From: Paenibacillus sp. FSL R7-0345
GTDB taxonomy: Bacteria > Bacillota > Bacilli > Paenibacillales > Paenibacillaceae
Direction: 5' to 3'
DNA length: 64,000 nucleotides
Assembly (NCBI RefSeq): GCF_038595055.1
Contig: NZ_CP152002.1
Location: forward strand, 5,674,001 to 5,738,000
Positions 17,687 through 26,502 of this stretch are shown in pieces. The stretch's first letter is position 1, and each line of letters starts with the position of its first letter. The position numbers and the translations under genes were made by a program. The notes below the pieces were generated by a model. It ran no database searches, was not told the origin of the DNA, and saw nothing but the letters and a program-made list of their open reading frames with translations.

Positions 17687-18829
17687 TCACACAGCACTCT
17701 GCGCGCGCTGCTGCTCCTCCATCAGCCACTGGAGCAGCATTCCTTCCGGCACATTGCTCTTGCGGGCCTCCGCGTATTCGCGGACCCGCTCCAGCAGCCG
17801 CGCTGCCGTCTCGGGGCTAATCTCAAGACCGCGCTGCTCCAGCACATGCGCCACCCCGCCGCTGCCGGAATGCTTGCCCAGCACGAAGCGGTGCGCCCGG
17901 CCGATCTCGGCCGGATCGAACGTCTGGTACGTCGCCCTCTCCTTCATCAGCCCGTCCACATGAATGCCGGACTCATGCGTGAACGCAAGCTGTCCCACAA
18001 TCGGCTTGGCATCACCGACATTGCGGCCGGAGGCCGCAATCACTTTGTCAGCCAGCCTCTTGAGCAGGTCCAGCCGCACGCCGCATTCGCCGCCGTACAA
18101 ATGCCGCCAGGCCATGGCAACTTCCTCCATGGCCGCATTGCCGGTCCGCTCGCCTATACCGGCTACTGTAGTGCTGGCCCAGACCGCACCGGCGGCTATG
18201 CCGCTCAAGGTGTTGGCAACAGCCAGCCCGAAATCATTATGGCAGTGTACTTCCAGCTCCACATCGGCGGGAACGGAGCCGAGCAGGTTCTGAATCCGCT
18301 CGGCCATCTGTCCCGGATGATGGGCAGATACCGTATCCGCGTAACGGAATCTGCGGACCCCTTCTTGATACAGAACGTTTACCACGTCAATCAGAAATCC
18401 CATATCCGCCCTGGAGGAGTCCTCCATCCCGACTGACACCGTCATTCCCTGCCCCAGCCCGTATTCTGCTGCACGAAGCAGCTTGTTCAGCCCTTCCAGC
18501 GGCGTCAGGCCCAGCTTGCCCTGTAACTGAATGTCCGAGACCGGTATGGATACATGGCTCCAGTTCACCCCGGTGCTCCGTGCCCTGTCAATATCTCCAA
18601 GGACCGAACGGTTCCAGGTCATCAGCTTCATCGGCAATCCCAGCTCTGCTATCGCCGCGATGTCCTCCTGTTCCCGTCTGCCCATGGCAGGGATACCCAC
18701 CTCTGCCTGTTCTACTCCGCATTCCGACAGCAACTTTGCGATTTCCAGCTTTTCCGCCCGCGTGAATGATACTCCAGCCGCCTGTTCACCATCCCTGAGT
18801 GTCGTGTCACATAGCTTGAGACTTTTCAC
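17687..18829 (-). CDS. nifV: Homocitrate synthase
   Basis: A 380-residue enzyme condensing acetyl-CoA and 2-oxoglutarate to homocitrate, the organic ligand of FeMo-cofactor. It belongs to the HMGL/isopropylmalate synthase family: CDTTLRDGEQAAGVSF at the N terminus, HCHNDFGLAVANT with metal-binding histidines, GIGERTGNAAMEEV and FTHESGIHVDGL. It is the last gene of the nif operon. Its ATG overlaps the hesA stop as ATGA, so translation is coupled. Confidence 0.97.
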   Translation of the reverse strand: MKSLKLCDTTLRDGEQAAGVSFTRAEKLEIAKLLSECGVEQAEVGIPAMGRREQEDIAAIAELGLPMKLMTWNRSVLGDIDRARSTGVNWSHVSIPVSDIQLQGKLGLTPLEGLNKLLRAAEYGLGQGMTVSVGMEDSSRADMGFLIDVVNVLYQEGVRRFRYADTVSAHHPGQMAERIQNLLGSVPADVELEVHCHNDFGLAVANTLSGIAAGAVWASTTVAGIGERTGNAAMEEVAMAWRHLYGGECGVRLDLLKRLADKVIAASGRNVGDAKPIVGQLAFTHESGIHVDGLMKERATYQTFDPAEIGRAHRFVLGKHSGSGGVAHVLEQRGLEISPETAARLLERVREYAEARKSNVPEGMLLQWLMEEQQRAQSAV

Positions 18830-19578
18830 GGTTTACCTCCTTCTCCGCAGCAAGCGCAATCCGGATTACGGGTAATAGTGACGCTGTAACAGGCGAAGTC
18901 GAGTGAGCTGAAGCGATGCATTACGCCCGCATAAGTTGTCCCTACCCCTGTAATCCATTTTACGGCTTCCAGCGCTGCCAGACAACCGGCAATACCGGAG
19001 GTTGCACCCAGAACTGGAAATCCGAACGGTTCCCAATATTGCTGTTCATCCGGGTAGAGGCATTCCAGGCAGGGGGTCTGCCGGGGAATCATCGTCGTTA
19101 AGGAAATCTCGAAGCCATACATCGCTGCCTCCACCATCGGTGTAGCAGTCTCCACACAAAGCCGGTTCAAGACATACCGCTCCGGAAAATCATACCGGGC
19201 ATCGATCACAATATCTGCGCATTTCACCCAGGGTTTGGCACGTTCATACTCGATTTTGGCGTTGTAGCCCTCGATTTCCACATGCGGATTGAGACGTTTC
19301 AGCTGCGCTGCAGCCGTACTGATCCGCTCCATCCCCAGGGATTCACTGTCCATCAGAATCTGCCGGTTAAGATCCGGAGGAAGGATGATTCCTTCATGGG
19401 CCAGAATAAGCTTGCCGACGCCTGCCGCTGCCAGATACAGCGCAGCCGTTCCTCCTAATCCGCCGATTCCGGCCACCATCACCGTTGCATCCTTCAGCGC
19501 CTGCTGTCCGCTCTCTCCGAGCAGCTTCAGCTGCCGGGCATACCGTTCAAGCTCCAAACTTCCGGCAAGCTGCTCCAT
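18826..19578 (-). CDS. hesA: HesA/MoeB/ThiF-family protein
   Basis: A 250-residue ThiF-family E1-like adenylyltransferase. The nucleotide-binding GIGGLGGTAALYLAAAGVG is near residue 35, and CxxC pairs (CLEC and CACC) provide a likely zinc site. HesA is carried in the nif clusters of Paenibacillus, Frankia and heterocystous cyanobacteria; its exact biochemical role is unsettled, with molybdenum or sulfur handling proposed for cofactor supply. Its stop overlaps the nifV start. Confidence 0.93.
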   Translation of the reverse strand: MEQLAGSLELERYARQLKLLGESGQQALKDATVMVAGIGGLGGTAALYLAAAGVGKLILAHEGIILPPDLNRQILMDSESLGMERISTAAAQLKRLNPHVEIEGYNAKIEYERAKPWVKCADIVIDARYDFPERYVLNRLCVETATPMVEAAMYGFEISLTTMIPRQTPCLECLYPDEQQYWEPFGFPVLGATSGIAGCLAALEAVKWITGVGTTYAGVMHRFSSLDFACYSVTITRNPDCACCGEGGKP

Positions 19579-19612
19579 CTCTGTCGCCTCCTATGGCTGA
19601 TGTATATATCTG

Positions 19613-20179
19613 CTAGCCCTCCAGGCTCAGCAATCCGTGCAGAGCAGTCACTTCCTTATATTTGTTCAAAAAGGCCAGCCCCTCCTCAATACACTCGACC
19701 CCGTATCTGATTACTTTCTCTTCTGTCATGAACGGAAAAGGAAATCCCGCCCGCAGGCTTTTCAGCACCAGAACGACCCTGCCGCTGTAGAGCAGCCCCC
19801 GGCCGAAGCCTTCCCCGTTAATCTCGGCCGTACTCTGAACCATCGTGCCGCTTCTTTCCTCCATCACGCCGGCAATAGCCTGAAACAGCAGCGGTACCTG
19901 CTGGCGTACCTTCGGGGAGACGGCACAGTTGAAATCGGACTTGCTTTTGTCATCCGGGGAGGCCAGAAACTGGCGGGCCAGCTTTTCCTGAGGCGATAAC
20001 GCAGCGTAACGGCCAAAGAAATCCTCCGCATCCAGCAGGCTGCACAAGCGGCGTACCAAAGCATCTGCGGTCTCCTGATCCGGCTCCTTGCGGATTGTAC
20101 GGCTGCGGCGCTTCAGAATCGCCCCCTCCTGACGCGCTTCGTCACTATAGAAAGAATTCTGCTCAGCCATGGGTTCCAT
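19613..20179 (-). CDS. NifX-associated protein (DUF269-like), nif 'orf1'
   Basis: A 188-residue protein between nifX and hesA. The second half resembles the NifX-associated DUF269 family: LLFQAIAGVMEERSGTMVQSTAEINGEGFGR, followed by GRVVLVLKSLRAGFPFPF and a C-terminal helix GLAFLNKYKEV. ATG 20179 has AGGAGG six bases upstream, inside the end of nifX, which it overlaps by 17 bases. In proteobacteria DUF269 genes also sit beside nifX; the role in FeMo-cofactor traffic is not established. Its presence distinguishes this operon from the nine-gene Paenibacillus form. Confidence 0.85.
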   Translation of the reverse strand: MEPMAEQNSFYSDEARQEGAILKRRSRTIRKEPDQETADALVRRLCSLLDAEDFFGRYAALSPQEKLARQFLASPDDKSKSDFNCAVSPKVRQQVPLLFQAIAGVMEERSGTMVQSTAEINGEGFGRGLLYSGRVVLVLKSLRAGFPFPFMTEEKVIRYGVECIEEGLAFLNKYKEVTALHGLLSLEG

Positions 20180-20555
20180 CGGCTTCCTCCTCTTCCGCCC
20201 GCAGCACCTTGGCCAGCCACATCGGCGGCTTGCCCTGCAGCATTTCGGTAAGACGCTTCACCTGTTCCTCTATGGGACTGCCGAACGGAACCTTTACCGG
20301 CATCATTTTGCGCCGCGTCACCCGCGCGGCGGCCGAAGCGCCGATCTGCATAATGAAGATCAGGGTACAGTCGTTTACCGCTTCCAGGCGGCTGTCGATT
20401 TTACCGGCTTCATCCTGGTTCAGGACCACCGGCAGCCTGCGCAGCTCTACCAGCTCTCCGCCGTTCTTGTTCACATTGTATACAGCGAACATCGGACTCT
20501 GCCCGAAGTGGGCATTCACGCGGATTCCGTCATCTGTGGCGAATGCTACTTTCAC
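20163..20555 (-). CDS. nifX: Nitrogenase cofactor carrier NifX
   Basis: A 130-residue NifX: KVAFATDDGIRVNAHFGQSPMFAVYNV is the dinitrogenase iron-molybdenum cofactor-binding fold, also found at the C terminus of NifB. It carries NifB-co or VK-cluster to NifEN. The start is a GTG with GGGAGG nine bases upstream. It overlaps the nifN end by 26 bases and the next gene by 17. Confidence 0.95.
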   Translation of the reverse strand: MKVAFATDDGIRVNAHFGQSPMFAVYNVNKNGGELVELRRLPVVLNQDEAGKIDSRLEAVNDCTLIFIMQIGASAAARVTRRKMMPVKVPFGSPIEEQVKRLTEMLQGKPPMWLAKVLRAEEEEADGTHG

Positions 20556-21858
20556 GGTGCCCAGCCTCCCTTTGCATTAGCAAATTTCCTGCTTTATTCG
20601 TCCAATCCATAGCTCCTCTATATCCTACCGATGCTGACATGTATGCCCCCAGCTCATTCCAGACCGGAAAGCCCGCCGGCATGAATGCAGCCCCGATCCG
20701 GGCGGCTCCGGCCATTCCGTGCGAATTACTGATCCACAAATCTGCGTCTTTGCCGAGCACCTCGGCATCATCCATGTCTCCTATCCACACCTCACGCTCC
20801 ATGCCGGCAACCACCGGTGTTTCATAAGAGGCGATGAGCGCCTTCTGCTCCACGCCGAGCTCCTCCAGCCAGCCGGACACGGAATGCAGATGATCCGGCT
20901 CAAGCGCCGTAACCACGGACATGCCGGCGAACTGGAAGTGGGCATCCAGCATGCTGTCGAGCAGGTTTTCCCTTTGCCAGCAGTATCGCAGCGGAACCGG
21001 CTCGCCGCTGATCTGATGCAGGAAATGCAGGAGATCATCTGATGCTTTAAGGCCCATCGCTCCGCTGAATACTTTATACGGTGTGCCCAGCGCGTTATGC
21101 AGCCTTCTTGCCGGGCGCTCCATGCTGGCACCGACGGCAATCGTCAAGCCGGACTGCAGGCTCTGCAGCATCGAATCCAGCGGTACGCCGCCCCGGGTCA
21201 GCGGTGAGAAGCCAGTCAGCAAATGGCCGGAGAGTGAAGTGGAGATATCCGGCACCGCGATGACTTCAAATCCGAAGGCCGAGATCATTTCCTTCAGCTC
21301 CATCACATCCGCAGGCGTCAAAAACGAACCCGGTAGCAGAGTAATCTGGCGGGTGTTCACTGTTCTTGAGCCGCGGTGTCCTGCCTGCTGGATCATTTCA
21401 TCAATCATTGCTTCCACCGCCCCGCTGAAGCCTGATTCAAGGGAGCCGCGGAAATCGGGCAGCACCACGGAGAAGGCAAGGCCGCCGCGCAGGTTCCGCT
21501 CCCGCTTGTAGCTCTTGAGCATGGTCGCATAATCCACTCCGGCCACATCAGTCAGCTCCGTTCCGATGATACCGATGATGTCGGGACGATGCTTGCTGAG
21601 CACAATATTCAGCGCTTCCTCCAGATTGCGGTTCGCGTCAAAGATCACATCCATCTCCTGCAGCGCCGAGGTCTGCACGGCGATCGGCTCCCTGAAATGC
21701 CGGGTCAGCAGTGCTTTGGGGAAGGCCGAGCAGCCCTGCGAGCCGTGAATTAGCGGCATGGCGCGGTAGCAGCCCTGCAGGGCCAGCACGGCACCGAGCG
21801 ACTGGCCGGTCTTGATCGGATTGACTGAAGCCGGCTTTTTCCGTTTGTTAACGGTCAT
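20530..21858 (-). CDS. nifN: FeMo-cofactor scaffold subunit NifN
   Basis: A 442-residue homologue of NifK that forms the NifEN scaffold on which NifB-co matures to FeMo-co. It shows the NifN-style NPIKTGQSLGAVLALQGCYRAMPLIHGSQGCSAF and IGIIGTELTDVAGVDY. One P-cluster-type cysteine region is reduced, as is normal for NifN. The start overlaps the nifE stop by 11 bases. Confidence 0.96.
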   Translation of the reverse strand: MTVNKRKKPASVNPIKTGQSLGAVLALQGCYRAMPLIHGSQGCSAFPKALLTRHFREPIAVQTSALQEMDVIFDANRNLEEALNIVLSKHRPDIIGIIGTELTDVAGVDYATMLKSYKRERNLRGGLAFSVVLPDFRGSLESGFSGAVEAMIDEMIQQAGHRGSRTVNTRQITLLPGSFLTPADVMELKEMISAFGFEVIAVPDISTSLSGHLLTGFSPLTRGGVPLDSMLQSLQSGLTIAVGASMERPARRLHNALGTPYKVFSGAMGLKASDDLLHFLHQISGEPVPLRYCWQRENLLDSMLDAHFQFAGMSVVTALEPDHLHSVSGWLEELGVEQKALIASYETPVVAGMEREVWIGDMDDAEVLGKDADLWISNSHGMAGAARIGAAFMPAGFPVWNELGAYMSASVGYRGAMDWTNKAGNLLMQREAGHRESSIRHR

Positions 21859-23209
21859 AAGGCACCTCCTTATCCCAGGGTGCCGAGCTCGCTGCCAACT
21901 TCCAGATCGGATTGGCCAGCGAATAGGTCAGTTCCTTAGCCAGGCGCAGCAATCCTTCATAACCGGCATAGGCTTTATGTCTTTCCTGATTGATATCGAT
22001 GAACGGAATCTGCTCCTTCATGGCCACATACATATTGCGTCCGCCGGCGATCATAATGTCGGCCTTACGCTCACGGACGGTCTTGAGAATCCGGCTGGCA
22101 CCGCCTTCCGGAATATATTCCGTGTCATCGCCCACCCGGTCGGCAATCCGCCGCACATCATCCTCGGTGCTTTTGTTCGTTCCCACTCCCACCACCTGAA
22201 CGCCCAGCTCCTTGAGCGCGGAAATGACGGACCAGCTTTTGACACCGCCGGTATACAGCACCGCTTTTTTCCCTTTTAGAATTTTGCGATACGGACGTAA
22301 ATCCTGGGCAAGACGGCTCTCCTCCCGTTCCGTCAGCCGGTCGACCCGGCGCTCCATTTCCCGGTCATTCATCAGATACGCCATCTGGCGCAGGGAATAG
22401 GTTGTCTCCTTGGCTCCATAGAAGGAGCCTTCGAAAAAAGGAATCCCGTATCTGGATTCCATTTCCCTGGCCAGCCCCAGCAGGGCGCGGCTGCAGACCA
22501 CCATATTCACCCTGGCACGGTGTGCCCAGGTGATCTCCTGATACCTCGCATCTCCTGTAATGCGTGAGGTAACGGAGATGCCCGCACTGTTCATCAGCTT
22601 CTCGATATCCCACATCTCGCCGGCGATATTATATTCGCCGATCAGGTTTACACCGAGCGGAGTTTCCGGCTCCGGCTCTCCCGTGCCAATTACATACTGC
22701 AGCAGGGCATCGCCGGCCAGCCGGTTGCCCAGATTCTTGCTTCCGACGAAGCCGGGGCTGTTGACCGGAATAACGGGTATGCCCAGCCGGTCGCCCGCTT
22801 CCTTGCACACGGCATCCATGTCTTCACCGATCAGCGCAGTTACACAGGTTGAGTATACAAATATTGCCGGCGGCGCAAAGCGCCCGGCAATGTAGTCGAT
22901 ACTCTCCTTCAGTTTCTTTTCTCCGCCAAAAATAATATCGGAATCGTTCAGATCCGTCGCAAAGCCATACTGGGAGAGCGAAGGGCCGCTTGAGAGCGTC
23001 CCTCTGCTCTCCCAGCTGTTCCCGGCACAGGCAATCGGACCATGAACCAGATGAGCAGCGTCCATAATCGGCAGCAATGTGATCTGGGCGCCGTCGAAGG
23101 AGCAGCCTCCGGCTGCTTCACCGGGCTTGGGCCGCGGACAAGGCTTGGACTTCGGGGTCTGGCTCCCGCAAGCTTCGGAATCAAAATCGACTTTTCGAAC
23201 AGGGTCCAT
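21848..23209 (-). CDS. nifE: FeMo-cofactor scaffold subunit NifE
   Basis: A 453-residue NifD homologue. Cys36 (GGCSFDGAQ), Cys61 (HGPIACAGNSWESRG) and Cys122 (VYSTCVTALIGEDM) are the expected cluster ligands. The N terminus with ACGSQTPKSKPCPRPKPG is the usual Cys-rich NifE lead. ATG 23209 follows GGAG by 10 bases. It is preceded by an unusual 230-base gap after nifK. Confidence 0.96.
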   Translation of the reverse strand: MDPVRKVDFDSEACGSQTPKSKPCPRPKPGEAAGGCSFDGAQITLLPIMDAAHLVHGPIACAGNSWESRGTLSSGPSLSQYGFATDLNDSDIIFGGEKKLKESIDYIAGRFAPPAIFVYSTCVTALIGEDMDAVCKEAGDRLGIPVIPVNSPGFVGSKNLGNRLAGDALLQYVIGTGEPEPETPLGVNLIGEYNIAGEMWDIEKLMNSAGISVTSRITGDARYQEITWAHRARVNMVVCSRALLGLAREMESRYGIPFFEGSFYGAKETTYSLRQMAYLMNDREMERRVDRLTEREESRLAQDLRPYRKILKGKKAVLYTGGVKSWSVISALKELGVQVVGVGTNKSTEDDVRRIADRVGDDTEYIPEGGASRILKTVRERKADIMIAGGRNMYVAMKEQIPFIDINQERHKAYAGYEGLLRLAKELTYSLANPIWKLAASSAPWDKEVPYDR

Positions 23210-23359
23210 CGGCTTTCATCTCCTTCGCTAAAGCTGGCAATAATCCCGGCCTGCCCTGCTACCGCACTCTGCAAGTGAGCAGAGCAGGCGGAGAACGGAA
23301 TACAGGGAACGCCGGGCCGGATAATCCTTTACCATTTATGCATTTTAATGTATGTTAAG

Positions 23360-23376
23360 CGTAAGATATCATTACA
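23360..23376 (-). promoter_or_regulatory. GlnR-like box in the nifK-nifE gap
   Basis: The minus strand reads TGTAATGATATCTTACG, which fits TGTNA-N7-TNACA except for the last base, the same deviation as the box downstream of the main nif promoter. A TTGACA hexamer (23411-23416, minus strand) lies upstream with a weak -10 (AAATTA, 23388-23393) at 17 bases. Binding or promoter activity is inference. Confidence 0.45.
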
Positions 23377-23439
23377 GAAACTTTCAGTAATTTCCATCAC
23401 TAATTCAGACTGTCAAACTGTAAAATCCGGTTCTGCTGT

Positions 23440-24999
23440 TTACCGCACTAAATCATAATTAAAGCCGGAATTGTTGCGGTCCAGCTCATCCAGCACAGTG
23501 TTAACGATCTGACTGAGCAGGTTCAGCGCGCCCTGGTAGCCGAGAATCGGATAACGGTGCATATGATGGCGGTCAAAAATCGGGAAACCGACCCGGATCA
23601 GCGGAACATTCGCATCCTTGGCGGCAAATTTCAGATGCGAGCTGCCGATCGCCAGGTCAACCGGATCTGTCAGCAGCAGCGAACGCATATGCCACAGGTC
23701 ATTTCCGATATACAGAGCAGCTTCCGATCCGTAAGGGCTGGAGGCAAGCAGCGCTCCGGCTTCCTCCTTGAACTTCACTTCATTGAAATCCACATCCCCG
23801 TTGGAGCAGACGATGTGCACCGGCTCAATTCCCACTTCCAGACAGAAGCCGATCAGTCCGATCAGGAGATCAGGATCACCAACCAGTGCTACCCGCTTGC
23901 CGTGAAGATACGGATGGCTGTCAGTCAGCGCATCCACGACCCGGCCGCGTTCTTCCAGCAGCGAGGCCGGAATCGGCAGTCCTGTCAGCCCGCTGACTGC
24001 TTCCAGCAGCCTGTCGGTGCCGGTAATGCCCAGCGGCGTGGACAGCGCAGTGACCTGCTGCTTCCAGGTTCCGCTGATGTAATCCTGCGTCTTCTTCAGC
24101 GTGTACTTCTGGAGCGACAGCGTACCAAGCGCATTGGCAGCCAGCGGCACATCGGCCAGCCTGGTTCCGCCATAGTAGTATTCGTATTCTCCGGTAGCCG
24201 GAGAATCATAATTGCCGCTGTGATCACCGAGCAGCGTATATTTTGTATCAAATGCCTCAAGGATTTTGCGGATTTCGGCGAAATTGCCGGTGTAAGGCTC
24301 GAAGCCGAGCATGACGTTCAATTTCTCTCCGGTCTCCTCACCGCTGCCCGGAGCCGCTTCAAGGCCCGAGCGTTCATACAGATAGCTCAAAATGCCCTTC
24401 ATCATGGCATCGTAGCCGGTAATATGTGACCCGACGAAGCTTGGCGTATTGCAGTACGCAACCGGGAAATCCTCCGAGATTACGCCTTTGTTGCGGGCAT
24501 TGCCGATAAAGGAGGACAGGTCATCCCCGATAACCTCAGCCATACAGGTCGTACAGACCGCTACCATCTCCGGCTTATACAGGGCGATGCTGTTCTCCAG
24601 ACCGTCGATCAGATTGCTCATCCCGCCGAAGACGGCTGCATCTTCGGTCATAGAGGATGAAACAGCCGGAGTAGGCTCTTTAAAATGGCGGCTTAAGTGA
24701 CTGCGAAAATAGGAGTTGCAGCCTTGTGAGCCGTGTACGAACGGCAGGGTTTTCTCGAAGCCGAGCGCAGCCATAATGGAGCCGAGCGGCTGGCAGGCCT
24801 TATGCGGGTTAATGACAACCGCTTTACGGTTAAAGTTCTTCTCCATATACTCCGCGGATTGCGAGTAAGCGAGCGCTTCAGCGGTTTCCTGTTCACTGCA
24901 GGGCGCCTCGAACTGCTGTTTGTTCAGCCGCTGCTCCACGAACCGGTGCTCCGAGAATAGCGTGTTATAATCCGGAATGCTCAGTCTGTCCTTGCTCAT
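23440..24999 (-). CDS. nifK: Nitrogenase molybdenum-iron protein beta chain
   Basis: A 519-residue NifK. P-cluster ligands are Cys69 (NPHKACQPLG), Cys94 (HGSQGCNSYF) and Cys152 (CTTCMAEVIGDD), matching the Azotobacter positions within one residue. I start at ATG 24999, which overlaps the nifD stop as ATGA and has AGGAGG upstream, rather than at the in-frame ATG 25050 inside nifD. It pairs with NifD to form the alpha2beta2 dinitrogenase. Confidence 0.97.
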   Translation of the reverse strand: MSKDRLSIPDYNTLFSEHRFVEQRLNKQQFEAPCSEQETAEALAYSQSAEYMEKNFNRKAVVINPHKACQPLGSIMAALGFEKTLPFVHGSQGCNSYFRSHLSRHFKEPTPAVSSSMTEDAAVFGGMSNLIDGLENSIALYKPEMVAVCTTCMAEVIGDDLSSFIGNARNKGVISEDFPVAYCNTPSFVGSHITGYDAMMKGILSYLYERSGLEAAPGSGEETGEKLNVMLGFEPYTGNFAEIRKILEAFDTKYTLLGDHSGNYDSPATGEYEYYYGGTRLADVPLAANALGTLSLQKYTLKKTQDYISGTWKQQVTALSTPLGITGTDRLLEAVSGLTGLPIPASLLEERGRVVDALTDSHPYLHGKRVALVGDPDLLIGLIGFCLEVGIEPVHIVCSNGDVDFNEVKFKEEAGALLASSPYGSEAALYIGNDLWHMRSLLLTDPVDLAIGSSHLKFAAKDANVPLIRVGFPIFDRHHMHRYPILGYQGALNLLSQIVNTVLDELDRNNSGFNYDLVR

Positions 25000-26453
25000 A
25001 CGCCCGCCTCCTCTTTTTGGACTTTTTCCCGCTTCTTCATCAGACTCCATACCGGGCTGTTCACAGTCATATCCATATCCTTGGCAAAAATCTTAAAACC
25101 GTCAAAGCCGTGATACGGGCCGCTGTAATCCCAGGAGTGCATCTGGCGGAACGGAACACCCATTTTGTGATACACGTATTTCTCCTTTACACCCGAGCCT
25201 ACCAGGTCAACATTCATTTTCTGGGCTAGCTCCTCCAGCTCGTAAGCAGTCGGGTCATCCATAATGATCGTGCCCTCCTTCATCATCGGGAAGGTCTTCT
25301 CGTAATCATCCTTATGGGCGAACTCGTAGCCGGAAGCCACGATATCCATGCCAAGGTCCTCATACGCGCCGATGGTGTGGCGGGAACGCAGGCCGCCGAT
25401 CATCAGCAGCACCTTTTTATTTTCAAGACGCGGTTTGTATTTATTGATAACGGCATCCATTTGCGGCTTATATTTAGCAATCAGCTGCTCGCAATTCTCC
25501 TGAATGGTCTCGTCAAACAAAGCGGCGATGGCACGCAGGCTCTCGTATGTTTTGGAAGGGCCAAAGAAGTTGTATTCCATCCAAGGGATACCGTAGGCCT
25601 TCTCCATATGCTCAACCATGTAGTTCATGGAACGGTGGCAGTGGATCAGATTCAGCTTTGCTTTATGGGCGATTTCCAGCTCATTCAGCGTACCGTCACC
25701 GGACCACTGGGCAATGACGCGCAGGCCCATTTCTTCCAGCAGGATGCGTGAAGCCCAGGCGTCGCCGCCGATATTGTAGTCACCGATAATATTGACGTCG
25801 TATGGACCTGTTTCGGCCAGATCCGCTTTGCCGAGCACAAAATCGCGGATCGCATCATTGGCGATATGGTGGCCCAGCGACTGGCTGACACCGCGGAAGC
25901 CTTCACAACGCACCGGAACAACCGGCATTTCCAGCTCCTTGGACATCTTCTTGGATACCGCTTCAATATCATCGCCGATCAGACCGACAGGACACTCGGA
26001 TTGGACGGAAATCCCTTTGGCCAGCGGAAACATTTCGGTAATCTCACGCATAATGACTTCCAGCTTTTTGTCACCGCCGAAAACAATGTCTGTCTCCTGA
26101 AAATCACTTGTAACCTGCATCGCAGTAAAATTATCGATCCCAAGTGTACCGCTCGCATAATTGCGCCGGGTACCCCAGCTGTATTGCCCGCAGCCGATCG
26201 GGCCATGGCTGATATGGACCATATCCTTGATCGGGCCCCAGACCACACCTTTTGAGCCTGCATAGGAGCATCCGCGCGGTGTCATCACACCGGGGCGGGA
26301 TTTGATATTCGACTTCAGGGCACAGGTCCCGCAGGTTTGCGCTTCTTCTGTGTTGATCTGATAGTGCTTTTCCCGGTCTTTTTTTGCTTTTTTCGGATAG
26401 GCCTCCAGCACTTCCTCAACAAGCTTTTTGTTCGCTTCAATATCCAGTCCCAT
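24996..26453 (-). CDS. nifD: Nitrogenase molybdenum-iron protein alpha chain
   Basis: A 485-residue NifD. P-cluster cysteines 62, 88 and 154 stand at the same numbers as in Azotobacter. FeMo-cofactor ligands are Cys272 (IHCHRSMNYM) and His439 (RQMHSWDYSGPYHG), with the homocitrate-contacting Lys in GVKEKYVYHK. The conserved His/Gln environment of Mo-nitrogenase identifies it as the molybdenum enzyme rather than a VnfD/AnfD alternative. It starts 49 bases after nifH, with a hairpin in between. Confidence 0.98.
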   Translation of the reverse strand: MGLDIEANKKLVEEVLEAYPKKAKKDREKHYQINTEEAQTCGTCALKSNIKSRPGVMTPRGCSYAGSKGVVWGPIKDMVHISHGPIGCGQYSWGTRRNYASGTLGIDNFTAMQVTSDFQETDIVFGGDKKLEVIMREITEMFPLAKGISVQSECPVGLIGDDIEAVSKKMSKELEMPVVPVRCEGFRGVSQSLGHHIANDAIRDFVLGKADLAETGPYDVNIIGDYNIGGDAWASRILLEEMGLRVIAQWSGDGTLNELEIAHKAKLNLIHCHRSMNYMVEHMEKAYGIPWMEYNFFGPSKTYESLRAIAALFDETIQENCEQLIAKYKPQMDAVINKYKPRLENKKVLLMIGGLRSRHTIGAYEDLGMDIVASGYEFAHKDDYEKTFPMMKEGTIIMDDPTAYELEELAQKMNVDLVGSGVKEKYVYHKMGVPFRQMHSWDYSGPYHGFDGFKIFAKDMDMTVNSPVWSLMKKREKVQKEEAGV

Positions 26454-26475
26454 TCATGACCCTCCTGTTCTTGAT

Positions 26476-26496
26476 GCGGGCGCCTTTAGCGCCCGC
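26476..26496 (-). other. Hairpin between nifH and nifD
   Basis: GCGGGCGC (26476-26483) and GCGCCCGC (26489-26496) form a perfect 8-bp GC stem around a 5-base loop, 6 bases past the nifH stop. It has no T-run. It could shield the nifH 3' end after processing and so raise NifH output over NifDK. Confidence 0.7.
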
Positions 26497-26502
26497 CCTC
26501 GC

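Noticed and set aside
25000..25050. Longer nifK beginning at 25050
   Set aside because: The extra 17 residues lie within nifD; ATG 24999 has the ribosome site, the ATGA coupling and the usual NifK N terminus.
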